A DNA stretch of 64,000 bases. It comes from CAKZLS01 sp963771545. Lineage in GTDB: Bacteria > Pseudomonadota > Alphaproteobacteria > Rhodospirillales > Defluviicoccaceae. The position numbers were made by a program, and so were the translations under genes. Below the pieces are notes generated by a model. The model was given only the letters and a program-made list of their open reading frames with translations, had not been told where the DNA came from and made no database searches. Positions 25,553-36,333 of the stretch are shown in pieces. Location of the stretch: positions 682,001 through 746,000 of the forward strand of contig CAVYTX010000002.1 in the NCBI GenBank assembly GCA_963771545.1, written 5' to 3'. The number at the start of each line of letters is the position of its first letter. Position 1 is the first letter of the stretch.

Positions 25553-26647
25553 TCAGCCTCCCGGAGTTATCGAGAGCATCTCGCGCACCGACGTCGCGCC
25601 ATCGTCCAGCACGGTCACCGTCACCCGCTGTCCCGGCCGAACGCGCATCGTGCCGTGAGTGATGACTTTTTCGCCGGCCGCGAGGCCCGCGAGAATTTCG
25701 GCCTCGCCGGGCCGCCGCGCGCCCACCTCAACGGTGCGCGCCTCGACAATGTTGCCGGCCGCGTCGTCGACCACATAGACGGTGTTGACGCGGCCGCGCG
25801 GCACCAGCGCTCCTTCGGGCACGACGATCGACGCGCGGGGACTGCTCAGGAGCTCGACGGTCATCAACAGACCCGGCCGCAGCAGCCCGTCCGGATTGGG
25901 GATCAATGCGCGGGCAACGATGGACCGGGTCACCGGATCGACCCGCGAGTCGACGCCGCTGATCGTGCCGCGGAAGGCGCGATCGCCGAACGCGGCGGTA
26001 CGGACAACGATCGACAGGCCCGGGGTGAGCGACGCCAAGTGGGTGGCGGGGACGTTGAAGTCGAGCTTGATAACGCCGATGTCGTCCAGCGTCGTGATCA
26101 GATCGCCGGGTTCAACCAGCGCGCCGACACTGATGTTGCGAAGACCGACGATGGCGTCGAACGGGGCGCGAATGGTGCGGTCGGCGAGGCGCGAGCGGAT
26201 CGCCTCGATCGCGGCCTCGGCCTGGCGCAATGCGGCGCGGCGTTCCTCGAGTTGAGCCGTCGCCGCGAACTTTCGGCTTTCAAGCTCCTTGGAACGCTCG
26301 AAAGCCAGCCGCCGCTCCTCGAGCACCGCCCGGGCCGCCTCCAAATCCGCTTGCTCCTCGGAGCTGTCGAGAACCACGAGAACATCGCCGGCGGCCACCC
26401 GCTGCCCGTCGTCGAAGCGGATCTCGACCACCTTCTCGGTCACGCTGGAGGTGATATCGGCGGTCTCGTTGGCCCGCGTCGTGCCCAGCGCCTCCACCCG
26501 GTCAACGAACTCCGACGCGCGGGCTTCAACCACGGCGACCCGAACCGGCGCTTCCGGGCCGCCCTCCTGCCCGGCCGCGGCGGACACAACAGCCGCAATG
26601 CCGAAAACGGCGACAATTAACCGGAAGACGGATTTCCTGCGGGGCAC
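25553..26647 (-). CDS. RND efflux periplasmic adaptor (membrane fusion protein)
   Basis: The protein has 364 residues. After a signal peptide (about 1-26) it contains a lipoyl half-motif (EALGTTRANETADITSSVTE) and a helical hairpin (about 95-150, rich in Glu/Ala/Arg). The second lipoyl half is APFDAIVGLRNISVGALVEP, and beta-barrel and membrane-proximal domains follow. It bridges the RND permease to an outer-membrane channel. The GTG at 26647 is chosen because GAGGGAG precedes it and the family's typical length is then met. Upstream in-frame starts up to 26815 would put about 56 non-homologous residues before the signal peptide. The stop lies two bases before the permease start. Confidence 0.9.
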   Translation of the reverse strand: MPRRKSVFRLIVAVFGIAAVVSAAAGQEGGPEAPVRVAVVEARASEFVDRVEALGTTRANETADITSSVTEKVVEIRFDDGQRVAAGDVLVVLDSSEEQADLEAARAVLEERRLAFERSKELESRKFAATAQLEERRAALRQAEAAIEAIRSRLADRTIRAPFDAIVGLRNISVGALVEPGDLITTLDDIGVIKLDFNVPATHLASLTPGLSIVVRTAAFGDRAFRGTISGVDSRVDPVTRSIVARALIPNPDGLLRPGLLMTVELLSSPRASIVVPEGALVPRGRVNTVYVVDDAAGNIVEARTVEVGARRPGEAEILAGLAAGEKVITHGTMRVRPGQRVTVTVLDDGATSVREMLSITPGG

Positions 26648-26858
26648 GGCAACTCCCTCGAGATGCAACCGATGGCACGGCCAGTGCAGCGACCGCCCTT
26701 CATATGTGACGCCGGCGAGGCGGTCGCCACTAAGATAGCCGAGAATCCCGCCGCCGCGCCATCCCGTTGCGTCGGCCGCAATCGCGCGAGGGATGAGACT
26801 GAGAGCAAAAAACAACGATGAGGAGAAGTATATTGTGGATGATTTCCGTCAATCTCTA
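26648..26858. promoter_or_regulatory. putative promoter region of the efflux operon
   Basis: About 210 bases between the adaptor start and MITE copy B. AT-rich patches at about 26805-26860 (AAAAAACAACG, TATATTG) are the best candidates for a promoter reading leftward into the efflux genes. No operator or regulator gene is recognised next to the operon. Confidence 0.35.
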
Positions 26859-27138
26859 ATACCAACGGTCACTAGAAATGACTCATTGTGATCGTGTTTC
26901 CCGCATCCTCGGCAGGAGGGGCCGCGCCGGCGATGGGGACCCATCGTCAAGCGGTCCGGACGCCCCGAGGATGCGGGAAACACGAGCCAGCGGGCGGCCT
27001 ATGGAGGTTTCCGGACGGCCCCTGGATGGTTTTTTTGGGCGCGGCGCTTATGATGCTCCCGCATCACGGCGCACCACGCTCCTTGCCGGAAACCTCGATA
27101 GGCCGTCACAATGGGTCACTATTAGTGACCGTTGGTAT
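26859..27138. mobile_element. MITE-like element, copy B (280 bp)
   Basis: Ends ATACCAACGGTCACTAG and TTAGTGACCGTTGGTAT are inverted repeats that extend imperfectly to about 32 bases (up to CATTGTG). TA flanks the core CCAACGGTCA/TGACCGTTGG. Two internal stems are visible. Stem 1 pairs 26893-26912 (CGTGTTTCCCGCATCCTCGG) with 26965-26984, perfect over 20 bp. Stem 2 pairs 26996-27014 with 27086-27104 (CCGGAAACCTCGATAGGCC), with one mismatch. There is no transposase. Similar copies lie at 18811 and 63488. The element is likely mobilised in trans by a TA-targeting transposase of the IS630/Tc1-mariner kind, which is an inference. Confidence 0.88.
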
Positions 27139-27354
27139 AAGTGCATGGCGCCGCTGGTTCGTGATGGCGAGATCTTCATGAGGCGATCTCCCAAGGAGAA
27201 AGGCGTTCAAAATCTCAGACCTTAACGGCCCTTGCGTCCGTCGTCTCATAGGATCCGATGGCGGCCTTTCCTGTTCCACCTTTGCAATGACATGTCCTCC
27301 GTTTTTGCGGTAGGGTCCTCGCCGAAGTTCAGGCACTCAGCAAGGGAGGAGACA

Positions 27355-28473
27355 ATGCACATCGGTGTCCCCAAGGAGATCAAGGTTCACGAATACCGGG
27401 TCGGTCTGACCCCGGACAGCGCGCGTGAGTTCGTCACGCACGGCCACAAGGTCACCGTCGAAACAAAGGCCGGCGCCGGTATCGGATGTTCGGACGACGA
27501 CTATCGCGCCATTGGCGCCGAGATCGCGGGCAGCGCCGGGGAGGTTTTCGACAAGGCCGAAATGATCGTCAAGGTGAAGGAGCCGCAGGCCCCCGAGCGC
27601 AAGATGCTCAAGCAGGGACAACTCCTGTTCACCTATCTGCACTTGGCGCCGGATCCGGATCAAACCCGCGATCTGGTGGACAGCGGCGCCGTCTGTGTCG
27701 CTTACGAAACCGTTACCAACGCGCAAGGCGGTCTGCCGCTGTTGGCGCCCATGTCCCAGGTCGCGGGCCGACTGTCGATTCAGGCGGGCGCGTGGGCGCT
27801 GGAGAAGGCGCACGGCGGCAAAGGTATTCTGATTGGCGGCGTTCCCGGCGTGGCGCCGGCCAAGGTGGTGGTGATCGGCGGCGGGGTGGTCGGCGAAAAC
27901 GCGATCATGATGGCGCTCGGCATGGGCGCGAACGTCACGGTACTCGACCGCAATGTCGATGTGCTCGGCCGTCTCGCCGGACGGTTCGGATCATCCTTGA
28001 AGACCGTCTATTCCACCCGGGCATCGCTGGAAGAGTATGTGCTCGACGCCGACCTAGTGGTCGGCGCCGTGCTCGTGGTCGGCGCCGAGGCGCCGACGCT
28101 TGTCACCGCCGATATGGTCAAGCGGATGAAAACGGGCTCGGTGCTGGTCGACGTGGCGATCGATCAAGGGGGCTGTTTCGAGACCTCGCGACCGACCACC
28201 CATGCCGAACCCATCTATATCGTCGACGACGTCGTGCATTACTGCGTCGCCAATATGCCCGGCGCGACGCCGAGCACCTCGACCTACGCCCTGAACAACG
28301 TGACCCTTCCCTACGGCCTCGCGCTTGCCGACAAGGGCTATAAGGCGGCCCTGCTCGACAACCCGAACTTCGGTGAAGGGCTCAACGTCTACAAGGGCAA
28401 GGTCACCTACAAGGCCGTCGCCGACGACCTCGGTTATGAGTACGTGGATCCGGTATCCGCCCTCAGCGCCTAA
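27355..28473 (+). CDS. ald: alanine dehydrogenase
   Basis: The 372-residue protein catalyses NAD-dependent interconversion of L-alanine and pyruvate plus ammonia. It begins MHIGVPKEIKVHEYRVGLTP. It has LFTYLHLAPDPDQT with the catalytic His, GLPLLAPMSQVAGRLSIQAG, a Rossmann motif KVVVIGGGVVGENA and PGATPSTSTYALNNVTLPY. All are diagnostic for Ald rather than transhydrogenase PntA. The ATG at 27355 follows GGGAGGAG. Downstream come uspA-like and alanine symporter genes on the same strand, a coherent alanine-use unit. MITE copy B ends 216 bases upstream. Confidence 0.95.
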   Translation: MHIGVPKEIKVHEYRVGLTPDSAREFVTHGHKVTVETKAGAGIGCSDDDYRAIGAEIAGSAGEVFDKAEMIVKVKEPQAPERKMLKQGQLLFTYLHLAPDPDQTRDLVDSGAVCVAYETVTNAQGGLPLLAPMSQVAGRLSIQAGAWALEKAHGGKGILIGGVPGVAPAKVVVIGGGVVGENAIMMALGMGANVTVLDRNVDVLGRLAGRFGSSLKTVYSTRASLEEYVLDADLVVGAVLVVGAEAPTLVTADMVKRMKTGSVLVDVAIDQGGCFETSRPTTHAEPIYIVDDVVHYCVANMPGATPSTSTYALNNVTLPYGLALADKGYKAALLDNPNFGEGLNVYKGKVTYKAVADDLGYEYVDPVSALSA

Positions 28474-28553
28474 CCCGTTGTCGAACGCGCCGGCATGCAT
28501 CGCGTTCCGTGTGCCGGCGACGCTATCCCAACACTCGAACAATGGAGTGAACC

Positions 28554-28985
28554 ATGAGTGACATTTTCGTCGTGGGCTACGACGGCAGTGAGGGCGCGGA
28601 CCGCGCCGTCGCCTTCGCCGTCGTCCGGGCCAAGGCTGGCGGAGCGGAAGTGAGGATCGTGCACGTCCTGGAATGGTCCGCGTACAGTATTCTTACCCCG
28701 GACGAACTCGAGGCGCGGCACTCACGCCGCCAACAGGAACTGGATCGGGCGCAAATGAACGTCGATCCGGTCGTGGAAAGGGTGCGGGCGCAGGGAGTCG
28801 AAGCTTCCGCGGTCGTCCATCACGGTCACGTCGCGGAAAGTCTGTGCGAGATCGCGGAGGAGGCCGGCGCCGCGCAGATCTTCATTGGCCGCACCGGCCA
28901 TTCGAAGTTCGAGACGCGGCTTTTCGGCAGTGTGCCCGGCGCGCTGATGCAGTCGGCGCCCGTGCCCGTGACCGTCGTGCCTTAA
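28554..28985 (+). CDS. universal stress protein (UspA family)
   Basis: The 143-residue protein has a single Usp domain: MSDIFVVGYDGSEGADRAV at the start and 'IFIGRTGHSKFETRLFGSVPGALMQSAPVPVTVVP' at the end. The latter is the G-2x-G-9x-G-(S/T) ATP-binding signature, with GRTGHSKFETRLFGS matching well. It is cytoplasmic and probably binds ATP. It sits 80 bases after ald and 51 before the symporter gene, all on the plus strand, so it is presumed part of that operon. GGAG precedes the ATG. Confidence 0.9.
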   Translation: MSDIFVVGYDGSEGADRAVAFAVVRAKAGGAEVRIVHVLEWSAYSILTPDELEARHSRRQQELDRAQMNVDPVVERVRAQGVEASAVVHHGHVAESLCEIAEEAGAAQIFIGRTGHSKFETRLFGSVPGALMQSAPVPVTVVP

Positions 28986-29036
28986 CGGATAAACAAGAAA
29001 GCAACAACCAGACACAAGCATTGTGGGAGACTTCAC

Positions 29037-30551
29037 ATGCGCAGGATACTTGTCGCCGCCACGGGAGGCGTTTTGTTCCCGACCCTGGCGTTCGCTCAGG
29101 AAGGAGGCATCGACCAGGCCATCAGCGACGTCATCAAGCCGATCGTCGCGCCGATCGTCGATACCATCTTTTACTCCGTTCCGGTCGCCGGAGCGCAATT
29201 TCCCCTCATCGTCGGGTGGCTGATCCTCGCGGCGATCATCTTCACCTTCTATTTCGGTTTCATACAGTTCCGCGCATTCAAACACGCGATCGAATTGGTG
29301 CGCGGCGATTACTCGAATCCCAACGACGCCGGCGAGGTCAGTCATTTTCAGGCGCTCGCGACGGCCCTGTCCGGTACGGTCGGTCTTGGAAACATCGCCG
29401 GTGTCGCGGTGGCCGTCTCGCTCGGCGGGCCGGGCGCCACCTTCTGGATGATCATCGCGGGCCTGTTCGGAATGTGCTCCAAGTTCACCGAATGTACGCT
29501 GGGCGTAAAATACCGCAACGAATACGCGGACGGCACGGTGTCTGGCGGCCCCATGTATTATCTGAGCAAGGGGCTTGCCGAGAAGGGCCTCGGCGGTTTG
29601 GGACGGGTGCTGGCGGTCTTCTTCGCCATCTCCTGCGTCATCGGCTCCATGGGCGCCGGCAACATGTTCCAGGCCAACCAGTCCTTCCAGATGCTCACCA
29701 ACGTGACGGGTGGGGCGGAAAGCATCCTGACCGGCAACGGCTGGCTGTACGGTCTCGTTGTGGCCGCCTTGGTGGCGGTGACGATCATCGGCGGCATCAA
29801 GTCCATCGCCCGGGTGACCGACAAGATCGTGCCGTTCATGGCCGTGTTGTACGTCGGCGCGGCGATTGTCATCATCCTGATGAACATCACCGAACTACCG
29901 GATGCCGTCGCCAATATCGTTTCCGGGGCCTTCGCACCGGAGGCGATTGGCGGCGGGATTGTCGGCGTGCTGATTCAGGGCTTGAAGCGGGCCACCTTTT
30001 CGAACGAAGCGGGGGTCGGATCGGCGCCGATCGCCCATTCAGCGGTTCGGACCAAGGAGCCGGTGACCGAAGGCATCGTCTCTTTGTTGGAACCCTTCAT
30101 CGATACGGTCGTCATTTGCACGATGACCGCGTTGGTGATTGCCGTTACCGGCACCTATCAGATCGAGGGTCTTGGCGGCATCGACATCACGGCGGCGGCG
30201 TTTGAAAGCGCCTTCTCCTGGTTCCCCTACGTGCTGACGCTCGCGGTCTTGTTGTTCGCGTTCTCGACCATGATCGCGTGGTCCTATTATGGTCTCAAGG
30301 CCTGGACCTATCTGTTCGGCGAGAGCAAGCGGGCCGAGTTCACGTACAAGGCGATTTTCTGCGTCTTCATCGTCATCGGCGCCAGCATCCAGCTCGGACC
30401 GGTGATCGACTTCTCCGACGCGATGTTCTTCGCGATGTCGATCGCCAACATCATCGGGCTCTACATCTTGATGCCCGTGGTCAAGAGAGAGCTCACGCAA
30501 TACTTCGAAAAGATCCGCACCGGCGCCATCGTCAAATACGTCAAACCGTAA
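29037..30551 (+). CDS. alanine/glycine:Na+ symporter (AGCS family)
   Basis: The 504-residue inner-membrane protein has about 11 helices. The AGCS signature is clear: ALATALSGTVGLGNIAGVAV, then 'GGPGATFWMIIAGLFGMCSKFTECTLGVKYR', then FSNEAGVGSAPIAHSAVRTK. A longer N terminus with a signal-like segment (about residues 1-21) precedes the first helix. It should import alanine or glycine with Na+, feeding the alanine dehydrogenase encoded upstream. A hairpin terminator follows between this gene and the convergent sodC. Confidence 0.93.
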   Translation: MRRILVAATGGVLFPTLAFAQEGGIDQAISDVIKPIVAPIVDTIFYSVPVAGAQFPLIVGWLILAAIIFTFYFGFIQFRAFKHAIELVRGDYSNPNDAGEVSHFQALATALSGTVGLGNIAGVAVAVSLGGPGATFWMIIAGLFGMCSKFTECTLGVKYRNEYADGTVSGGPMYYLSKGLAEKGLGGLGRVLAVFFAISCVIGSMGAGNMFQANQSFQMLTNVTGGAESILTGNGWLYGLVVAALVAVTIIGGIKSIARVTDKIVPFMAVLYVGAAIVIILMNITELPDAVANIVSGAFAPEAIGGGIVGVLIQGLKRATFSNEAGVGSAPIAHSAVRTKEPVTEGIVSLLEPFIDTVVICTMTALVIAVTGTYQIEGLGGIDITAAAFESAFSWFPYVLTLAVLLFAFSTMIAWSYYGLKAWTYLFGESKRAEFTYKAIFCVFIVIGASIQLGPVIDFSDAMFFAMSIANIIGLYILMPVVKRELTQYFEKIRTGAIVKYVKP

Positions 30552-30606
30552 ACGAGAGTACGGCCTCGACGAACATCAGACAACCAAGACCCAAGTGCGA
30601 CAAACT

Positions 30607-30629
30607 GGCGGTCCCCATGTGGGACCGCC
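30607..30629. terminator. bidirectional hairpin between agcS and sodC
   Basis: GGCGGTCCC (30607-30615) pairs with GGGACCGCC (30621-30629) around loop CATGT. The stem is nine perfect base pairs. It lies between two convergent genes (stops at 30551 and 30642). The flanking sequence TCCCTATATTCCTTATTCCT is only moderately T-rich. Confidence 0.7.
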
Positions 30630-30641
30630 TCCCTATATTCC

Positions 30642-31181
30642 TTATTCCTTCTCGATCACGCCGCAGGCAATGCGATCTCCGGCGTCACCGGCCGGATCGG
30701 TCCCGTAGTCGTCGGCGTTGGCATGGATGACCACGGCCGCGCCATCGGCGTCGAACAACGCTTCGTCCAAGGTCAGAGTGGTTGCAAACATCTCCTCGCG
30801 TATTTCACCCGATGCAGGAACGAAGATGTTGGGCAAATCGCCGGCGTGCATTCCGTCGGCATTCTTGATGCCGTGTTTCTTGTCGTCGGGGTTAAAATGG
30901 CCTCCGGCGCTCTTGAAATCCGGCCCATCGCACTTGCCGGTTTCGTGGATATGAATGGCATGGACGCCCGCGGGCAAATTGGTCAGGGTCGCCCCAACGA
31001 TCACCCCTTGACCGTCAATCGGTTCATTCAGGGTGACGACACCGACGCTGTTGCCGTCGGCATCGGCCATTTTGGCGCTGGCGGCACGCACGTCGTCGCT
31101 CGCGGCCGCGGACGCCGCGAAACCCAGCGAAGCCAAAATGGCGGCGGAACGCAGAAGCAGGTTTCTTTTATCGGTGCGCAT
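30642..31181 (-). CDS. sodC: periplasmic Cu/Zn superoxide dismutase
   Basis: The 179-residue protein converts superoxide to peroxide and O2. A signal peptide (about 1-27, ending AASAAAS) sends it to the periplasm. Metal ligands are seen in VHAIHIHETGKC (two His), GGHFNPDDKKHG (two His) and AVVIHANADDY (His), and MHAGDLPN has the zinc-site His/Asp. The disulphide pair is GKC and RIACGVI. The ATG at 31181 is chosen because AGGAGA precedes it closely and the signal peptide then starts properly; an in-frame start at 31220 would add 13 residues. Confidence 0.94.
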   Translation of the reverse strand: MRTDKRNLLLRSAAILASLGFAASAAASDDVRAASAKMADADGNSVGVVTLNEPIDGQGVIVGATLTNLPAGVHAIHIHETGKCDGPDFKSAGGHFNPDDKKHGIKNADGMHAGDLPNIFVPASGEIREEMFATTLTLDEALFDADGAAVVIHANADDYGTDPAGDAGDRIACGVIEKE

Positions 31182-31310
31182 GTCTCTTCTCCTGTGGCGA
31201 TCGCTCATTTCAGTGACCATAGGACGTCGGCCGAGTGTCCGCGCTAACCTATGTTAGGTCGGCGCGCCATCCGGGAAATACGAGCCGGCGCACCGTGACG
31301 ATCCCCCGAG

Positions 31311-32297
31311 CTATCCGGTCGCAAGGCGGTATGTCGCGCGCGCCACGTCGATAAGGTCGAAAATGCGGGCCGCGTAGTGATCGCGAACGTGGTACGCCGC
31401 TTCGCTCTCGCCTTTCAGCTCTTCGCCCAGCGCGTCGATGAGCTTGTGCAGGCGGCGGCGGTGCAGACCGAGCGCCCGCTGAACCGGGTCGCCGATCACG
31501 CCCGCGAACGCCGTCGCCACCGCCGTGAGCGCCAACAGGCCGCCGGTCGCGCCAACCACCAGGGCGGCCGATGGCGTCACGCCGATCAGCCCGTACCACA
31601 GCCCGCCAGCGCCGACGCCGAGCGGGAAACTGGCCACCGCCGCCTGGTGGGCGATGGCCCCCGCCACCGCAGGCCCCAGGGACAGCGCGCCCGGCGTGAG
31701 CTGCTTGAACAGCGTGGCGCCGGCTCCGGCCATGGCCAGGTTGGTCACCAGCTCCGCCACCGCGTTGCGCGAGCCCGCATAGGTCTCGAACATGGCTTGC
31801 AGCCGGTCTTGAGTGCGGGGATCGCTCTTATGGCGCATCAGGGTCGTGGCCAGGGTGTCCAGAGCCGCCGCCAAGCGGGGATCTCTCAGGATCTCCTCGG
31901 CGAGGGCGTCATGGTCGATTCGCCGGTCCCCGTCCGCATAGGGAAGCTCCAGCAGATCGGCGTGCAGCCGCCACGCCAGTTCCCGCGCCACGTCGGTGGA
32001 CAGAAAAAACTTCCGGCTTGCCAGCCAACGGCCAACCCGCTCCGCTTTCAGCCGCTTGGCTCCGGCCGCCGTGAGCTGGGCGGCGAGGTATGGCACCATC
32101 ATCGCGACGTTGGCGGGCGCCCTAACCAGATCGTAGCCGACGGCGCGCCGATGGAGACGGAGCGAGTTGCCCAGGCTGAAGTTGCCGTCCACGAACGCGT
32201 CGACCCGGGCATGCCGGGCCGCGATGTAGCGGTCGATGGCCGCGTTGACGATGGTCCGCGCGTCGCGGGCGTCGAAGTGTTCAAGGGCGTCGGGCAT
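31311..32297 (-). CDS. conserved membrane-associated protein, DUF6635-like
   Basis: The protein has 328 residues. Its first 120 residues are polar ('IVNAAIDRYIAARHARVDAFV', 'FSLGNSLRLHRRAVGYDLVRAPANV'). A hydrophobic stretch (about 190-265) has two to three membrane segments rich in Gly/Ala, and a soluble tail follows. The 'RAPANVAMMVPY' and 'GLHRRRLHKLIDALGEEL' blocks resemble the DUF6635 family as I recall it, but I have no function. The ATG at 32297 is the likely start; the frame is open further upstream only because it is antisense to the glycerol genes. Isolated gene. Confidence 0.7.
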   Translation of the reverse strand: MPDALEHFDARDARTIVNAAIDRYIAARHARVDAFVDGNFSLGNSLRLHRRAVGYDLVRAPANVAMMVPYLAAQLTAAGAKRLKAERVGRWLASRKFFLSTDVARELAWRLHADLLELPYADGDRRIDHDALAEEILRDPRLAAALDTLATTLMRHKSDPRTQDRLQAMFETYAGSRNAVAELVTNLAMAGAGATLFKQLTPGALSLGPAVAGAIAHQAAVASFPLGVGAGGLWYGLIGVTPSAALVVGATGGLLALTAVATAFAGVIGDPVQRALGLHRRRLHKLIDALGEELKGESEAAYHVRDHYAARIFDLIDVARATYRLATG

Positions 32298-32399
32298 GGT
32301 TCCGCGTGATCGTGGATTTCGCCGGATACTACCGACGGCATATGGGGGATGACGAACGTCCGGCGCAAGGCCCATGCGGATTGCAAATGCGCGCAAAAT

Positions 32400-32423
32400 A
32401 CGGCGGGCATGGGCGCCCGCCGT
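32400..32423 (-). terminator. terminator of the glycerol transport operon
   Basis: On the minus strand ACGGCGGGC (complement of 32415-32423), a six-base loop and GCCCGCCGT (complement of 32400-32408) form a nine-base-pair GC stem. It is followed directly by ATTTTG. It lies 27 bases after the glpV stop, the expected place for an intrinsic terminator. Confidence 0.75.
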
Positions 32424-32449
32424 TGCCGTGACCCATGGATGATCGGGAA

Positions 32450-34219
<1,770 letters not shown>

Positions 34220-34348
34220 CGTTGCTCTCCCATTGCTTGAAAGATACCGGTGGCGTTTTTCGCCACTTTGCCCCTCGGTTTTTTTGCGGCGGCATCAACG
34301 ACGGTTCGGTGGGGGCTCCGATCCGCCGCGGGCCGTGGAACATCTCGG

Positions 34349-34624
34349 TCAACCATAGCGTATCATGGCGGCCATGTAGATCAACGAAATCGCCAGCGCG
34401 AACCACAGACTCAGGTTCGTCGCCGCAAGCCAGATCAGGTGAATATAGGCGCTGCCCAGCAGGCCGATGAACAGCCGGTCGCCGCGCGTGGTCGCGATCG
34501 GCAGGAAGCCCCGGCGTTCGATCGTGGGCGAGACCGTTTCCCAGACCGTCATGGCGACGAGCATCGACGCGATGACGGTGAAGAAGATCGCCGTCGGAAG
34601 AGTCCATGCCATCCATTCGAACAT
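34349..34624 (-). CDS. glpU: small membrane protein of the glycerol transporter (DUF2160, GlpU)
   Basis: The 91-residue protein has two membrane segments (about 8-29 and 55-85), with blocks 'FEWMAWTLPTAIFFTVIASMLV' and 'RGDRLFIGLLGSAYIHLIWLA'. This is the DUF2160 family, always found between glpQ and glpV in glycerol ABC operons and named GlpU in rhizobia. It is presumed to be an accessory of the inner-membrane complex. It follows glpQ by 18 bases and precedes glpV by about 130. Confidence 0.88.
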   Translation of the reverse strand: MFEWMAWTLPTAIFFTVIASMLVAMTVWETVSPTIERRGFLPIATTRGDRLFIGLLGSAYIHLIWLAATNLSLWFALAISLIYMAAMIRYG

Positions 34625-34642
34625 CGTTCCGCGCTCCCTAAC

Positions 34643-35446
34643 TCATACCCGGCCCAAGGCGAAGCCCTTGGCCATGTAGTTGCGGACAAAATAGATCACC
34701 AGCGCGCCCGGCACGATCGTCAGGATGCCGGCGGCGGCGAGCAGCCCCCAGTCGAGGCCGGTGGCGCTGACGGTGCGGGTCATGGTGGCGGCGATGGGCT
34801 TGGCGACGGTGGTGGTGAGCGTCCGGGCCAGCAGCAATTCCACCCAGCTGAACATGAAACAGAAGAACGCCGTTACGCCGATCCCGGAACGGATCAGCGG
34901 CAGGAACACGGTGAGAAAGAACCGGGGAAAGCCGTAGCCGTCGATGTACGCGGTTTCGTCGATCTCGCGCGGCACGCCGGACATGAAGCCCTCGAGGATC
35001 CATACCGCCAGCGGTACGTTGAACAGGCAGTGGGCGAGGGCGACGGCGATGTGGGTGTCGATCAGCCCGAAGGTGGAGTAGAGCTGGAAGAACGGCAGCA
35101 GAAACACCGCCGGCGGCGCCATCCGGTTGGTCAACAGCCAGAAGAACATGTGCTTGTCGCCGAGAAAGCGGAAACGCGAGAACGCATACGCCGCCGGCAA
35201 CGCCACCGACAAGGAGATGGCGGTGTTGATGCTGACGTAGATGATGGAATTGATATAGCCGGAGTACCATGACTTGTCGGTGAAGATCTTGACGTAGTTC
35301 TCCAGGGTCGGAGACGAGGGATAGAGCGAAAAGGTTCCGAGGATGTCGGCGTTGGTCCGGAGCGACATGTTGAGCATCCAATAGATGGGAAGCATCAACA
35401 GCACCAGGTAGATGATCAGGCCGATGGTGCTCTTTTTCACCCTCAT
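34643..35446 (-). CDS. glpQ: glycerol ABC transporter permease GlpQ
   Basis: The 267-residue inner-membrane protein has six predicted helices and the MalG-type permease coupling motif 'EGFMSGVPREIDETAYIDGYGFPRFF' (EAA loop, about residues 163-188). This motif contacts the ATPase subunit. The start overlaps the glpP stop as ATGA, showing translational coupling. With GlpP it forms the membrane channel for glycerol. Confidence 0.9.
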   Translation of the reverse strand: MRVKKSTIGLIIYLVLLMLPIYWMLNMSLRTNADILGTFSLYPSSPTLENYVKIFTDKSWYSGYINSIIYVSINTAISLSVALPAAYAFSRFRFLGDKHMFFWLLTNRMAPPAVFLLPFFQLYSTFGLIDTHIAVALAHCLFNVPLAVWILEGFMSGVPREIDETAYIDGYGFPRFFLTVFLPLIRSGIGVTAFFCFMFSWVELLLARTLTTTVAKPIAATMTRTVSATGLDWGLLAAAGILTIVPGALVIYFVRNYMAKGFALGRV

Positions 35447-36315
35447 GGCTTGTCTCCGGTCCCGACGTTCTGAAGCGCTTGGTAGAACAGCCAGCTGAAC
35501 AGCAGGATAATCAGGAAGTAGATGATGGAAAAGGCCGCGGCCGGCCCGAGGTCGAACTGTCCCACCGCCACCTTGACCAAATAGATGGATAGGAACGTGG
35601 TGGAGTTTCCGGGACCGCCGCCGGTCAGCACGAACGGTTCGGCGTAAATGAGAAAACTATCCATGAAGCGCAGCAGCACCGCGATGGTCAGCACGCCCCG
35701 CATCTTCGGCAACTGGATGTAGCGGAAGATCGCCCAGGTGGACGCGCCGTCGATTCTCGCGGCCTGGAAGTAGGCGTCCGGAATCGCCTTCAGGCCGGCA
35801 TAGGCGAGCAGGGCGACCAGCGGCGTCCAGTGCCAGACCTCCATCAGCATCAGGGTGACCCAGGCGTCCAGCGGCGCGGCGGTATGGTCGAAGTGCACGC
35901 CAAGGCCGTTGATGGCGACCCCCAGCAGACCGATGTCCGGCCGGGTGAAGACGATCCAGATGGTGCCGATCACGTTCCATGGGATGAGCAGCGGCAGCGC
36001 CAGCAGCACGAGGACCAGGGACACCCCCCAGCCCTTTTTCGGCATGGCCAGCGCGATGAGCACGCCCAGCGGGATCTCGATGACCAGGACAAGGCCCGAG
36101 AACAGGAACTGGCGCCACAGCGCCTCTTTCAGGCGCTCGTCGGCCAGGACTTCCTCGAACCATTCGGTCCCCACGAACACCCGCTGCCCCGGCCCGAAGA
36201 TGTCCTGGACGGAGTAGTTGACCACGGTCATCAGCGGAATGATGGCGCTGAACGCAACGATGACAAACACCGGCAGGACCAGGAGCCAGGCCTTGTTGTT
36301 TTGGGTTTTATCCAT
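35443..36315 (-). CDS. glpP: glycerol ABC transporter permease GlpP
   Basis: The 290-residue MalF-type permease has six helices. The EAA loop lies around 'LKAIPDAYFQAARIDGASTWAIFRYIQLPKM'. It begins MDKTQNNKAWLLVLPVFVIV and includes 'QDIFGPGQRVFVGTEWFEEVL', characteristic of the GlpP branch. It pairs with GlpQ. It lies 18 bases downstream of glpT. Confidence 0.9.
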   Translation of the reverse strand: MDKTQNNKAWLLVLPVFVIVAFSAIIPLMTVVNYSVQDIFGPGQRVFVGTEWFEEVLADERLKEALWRQFLFSGLVLVIEIPLGVLIALAMPKKGWGVSLVLVLLALPLLIPWNVIGTIWIVFTRPDIGLLGVAINGLGVHFDHTAAPLDAWVTLMLMEVWHWTPLVALLAYAGLKAIPDAYFQAARIDGASTWAIFRYIQLPKMRGVLTIAVLLRFMDSFLIYAEPFVLTGGGPGNSTTFLSIYLVKVAVGQFDLGPAAAFSIIYFLIILLFSWLFYQALQNVGTGDKP

Positions 36316-36333
36316 GGTCCGTCGTCCTCTCCG

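Noticed and set aside
22404..25658. A plus-strand open frame of over 1000 codons opposite the RND permease
   Set aside because: It is antisense to a fully recognisable AcrB-type gene, is of low complexity (His/Asp/Arg/Gln-rich) and arises from codon bias in GC-rich DNA.
26878..27225. Open frames inside MITE copies B and C giving similar peptides
   Set aside because: The similarity comes from the shared repeat DNA. The frames differ in register and end between copies and have no ribosome site.
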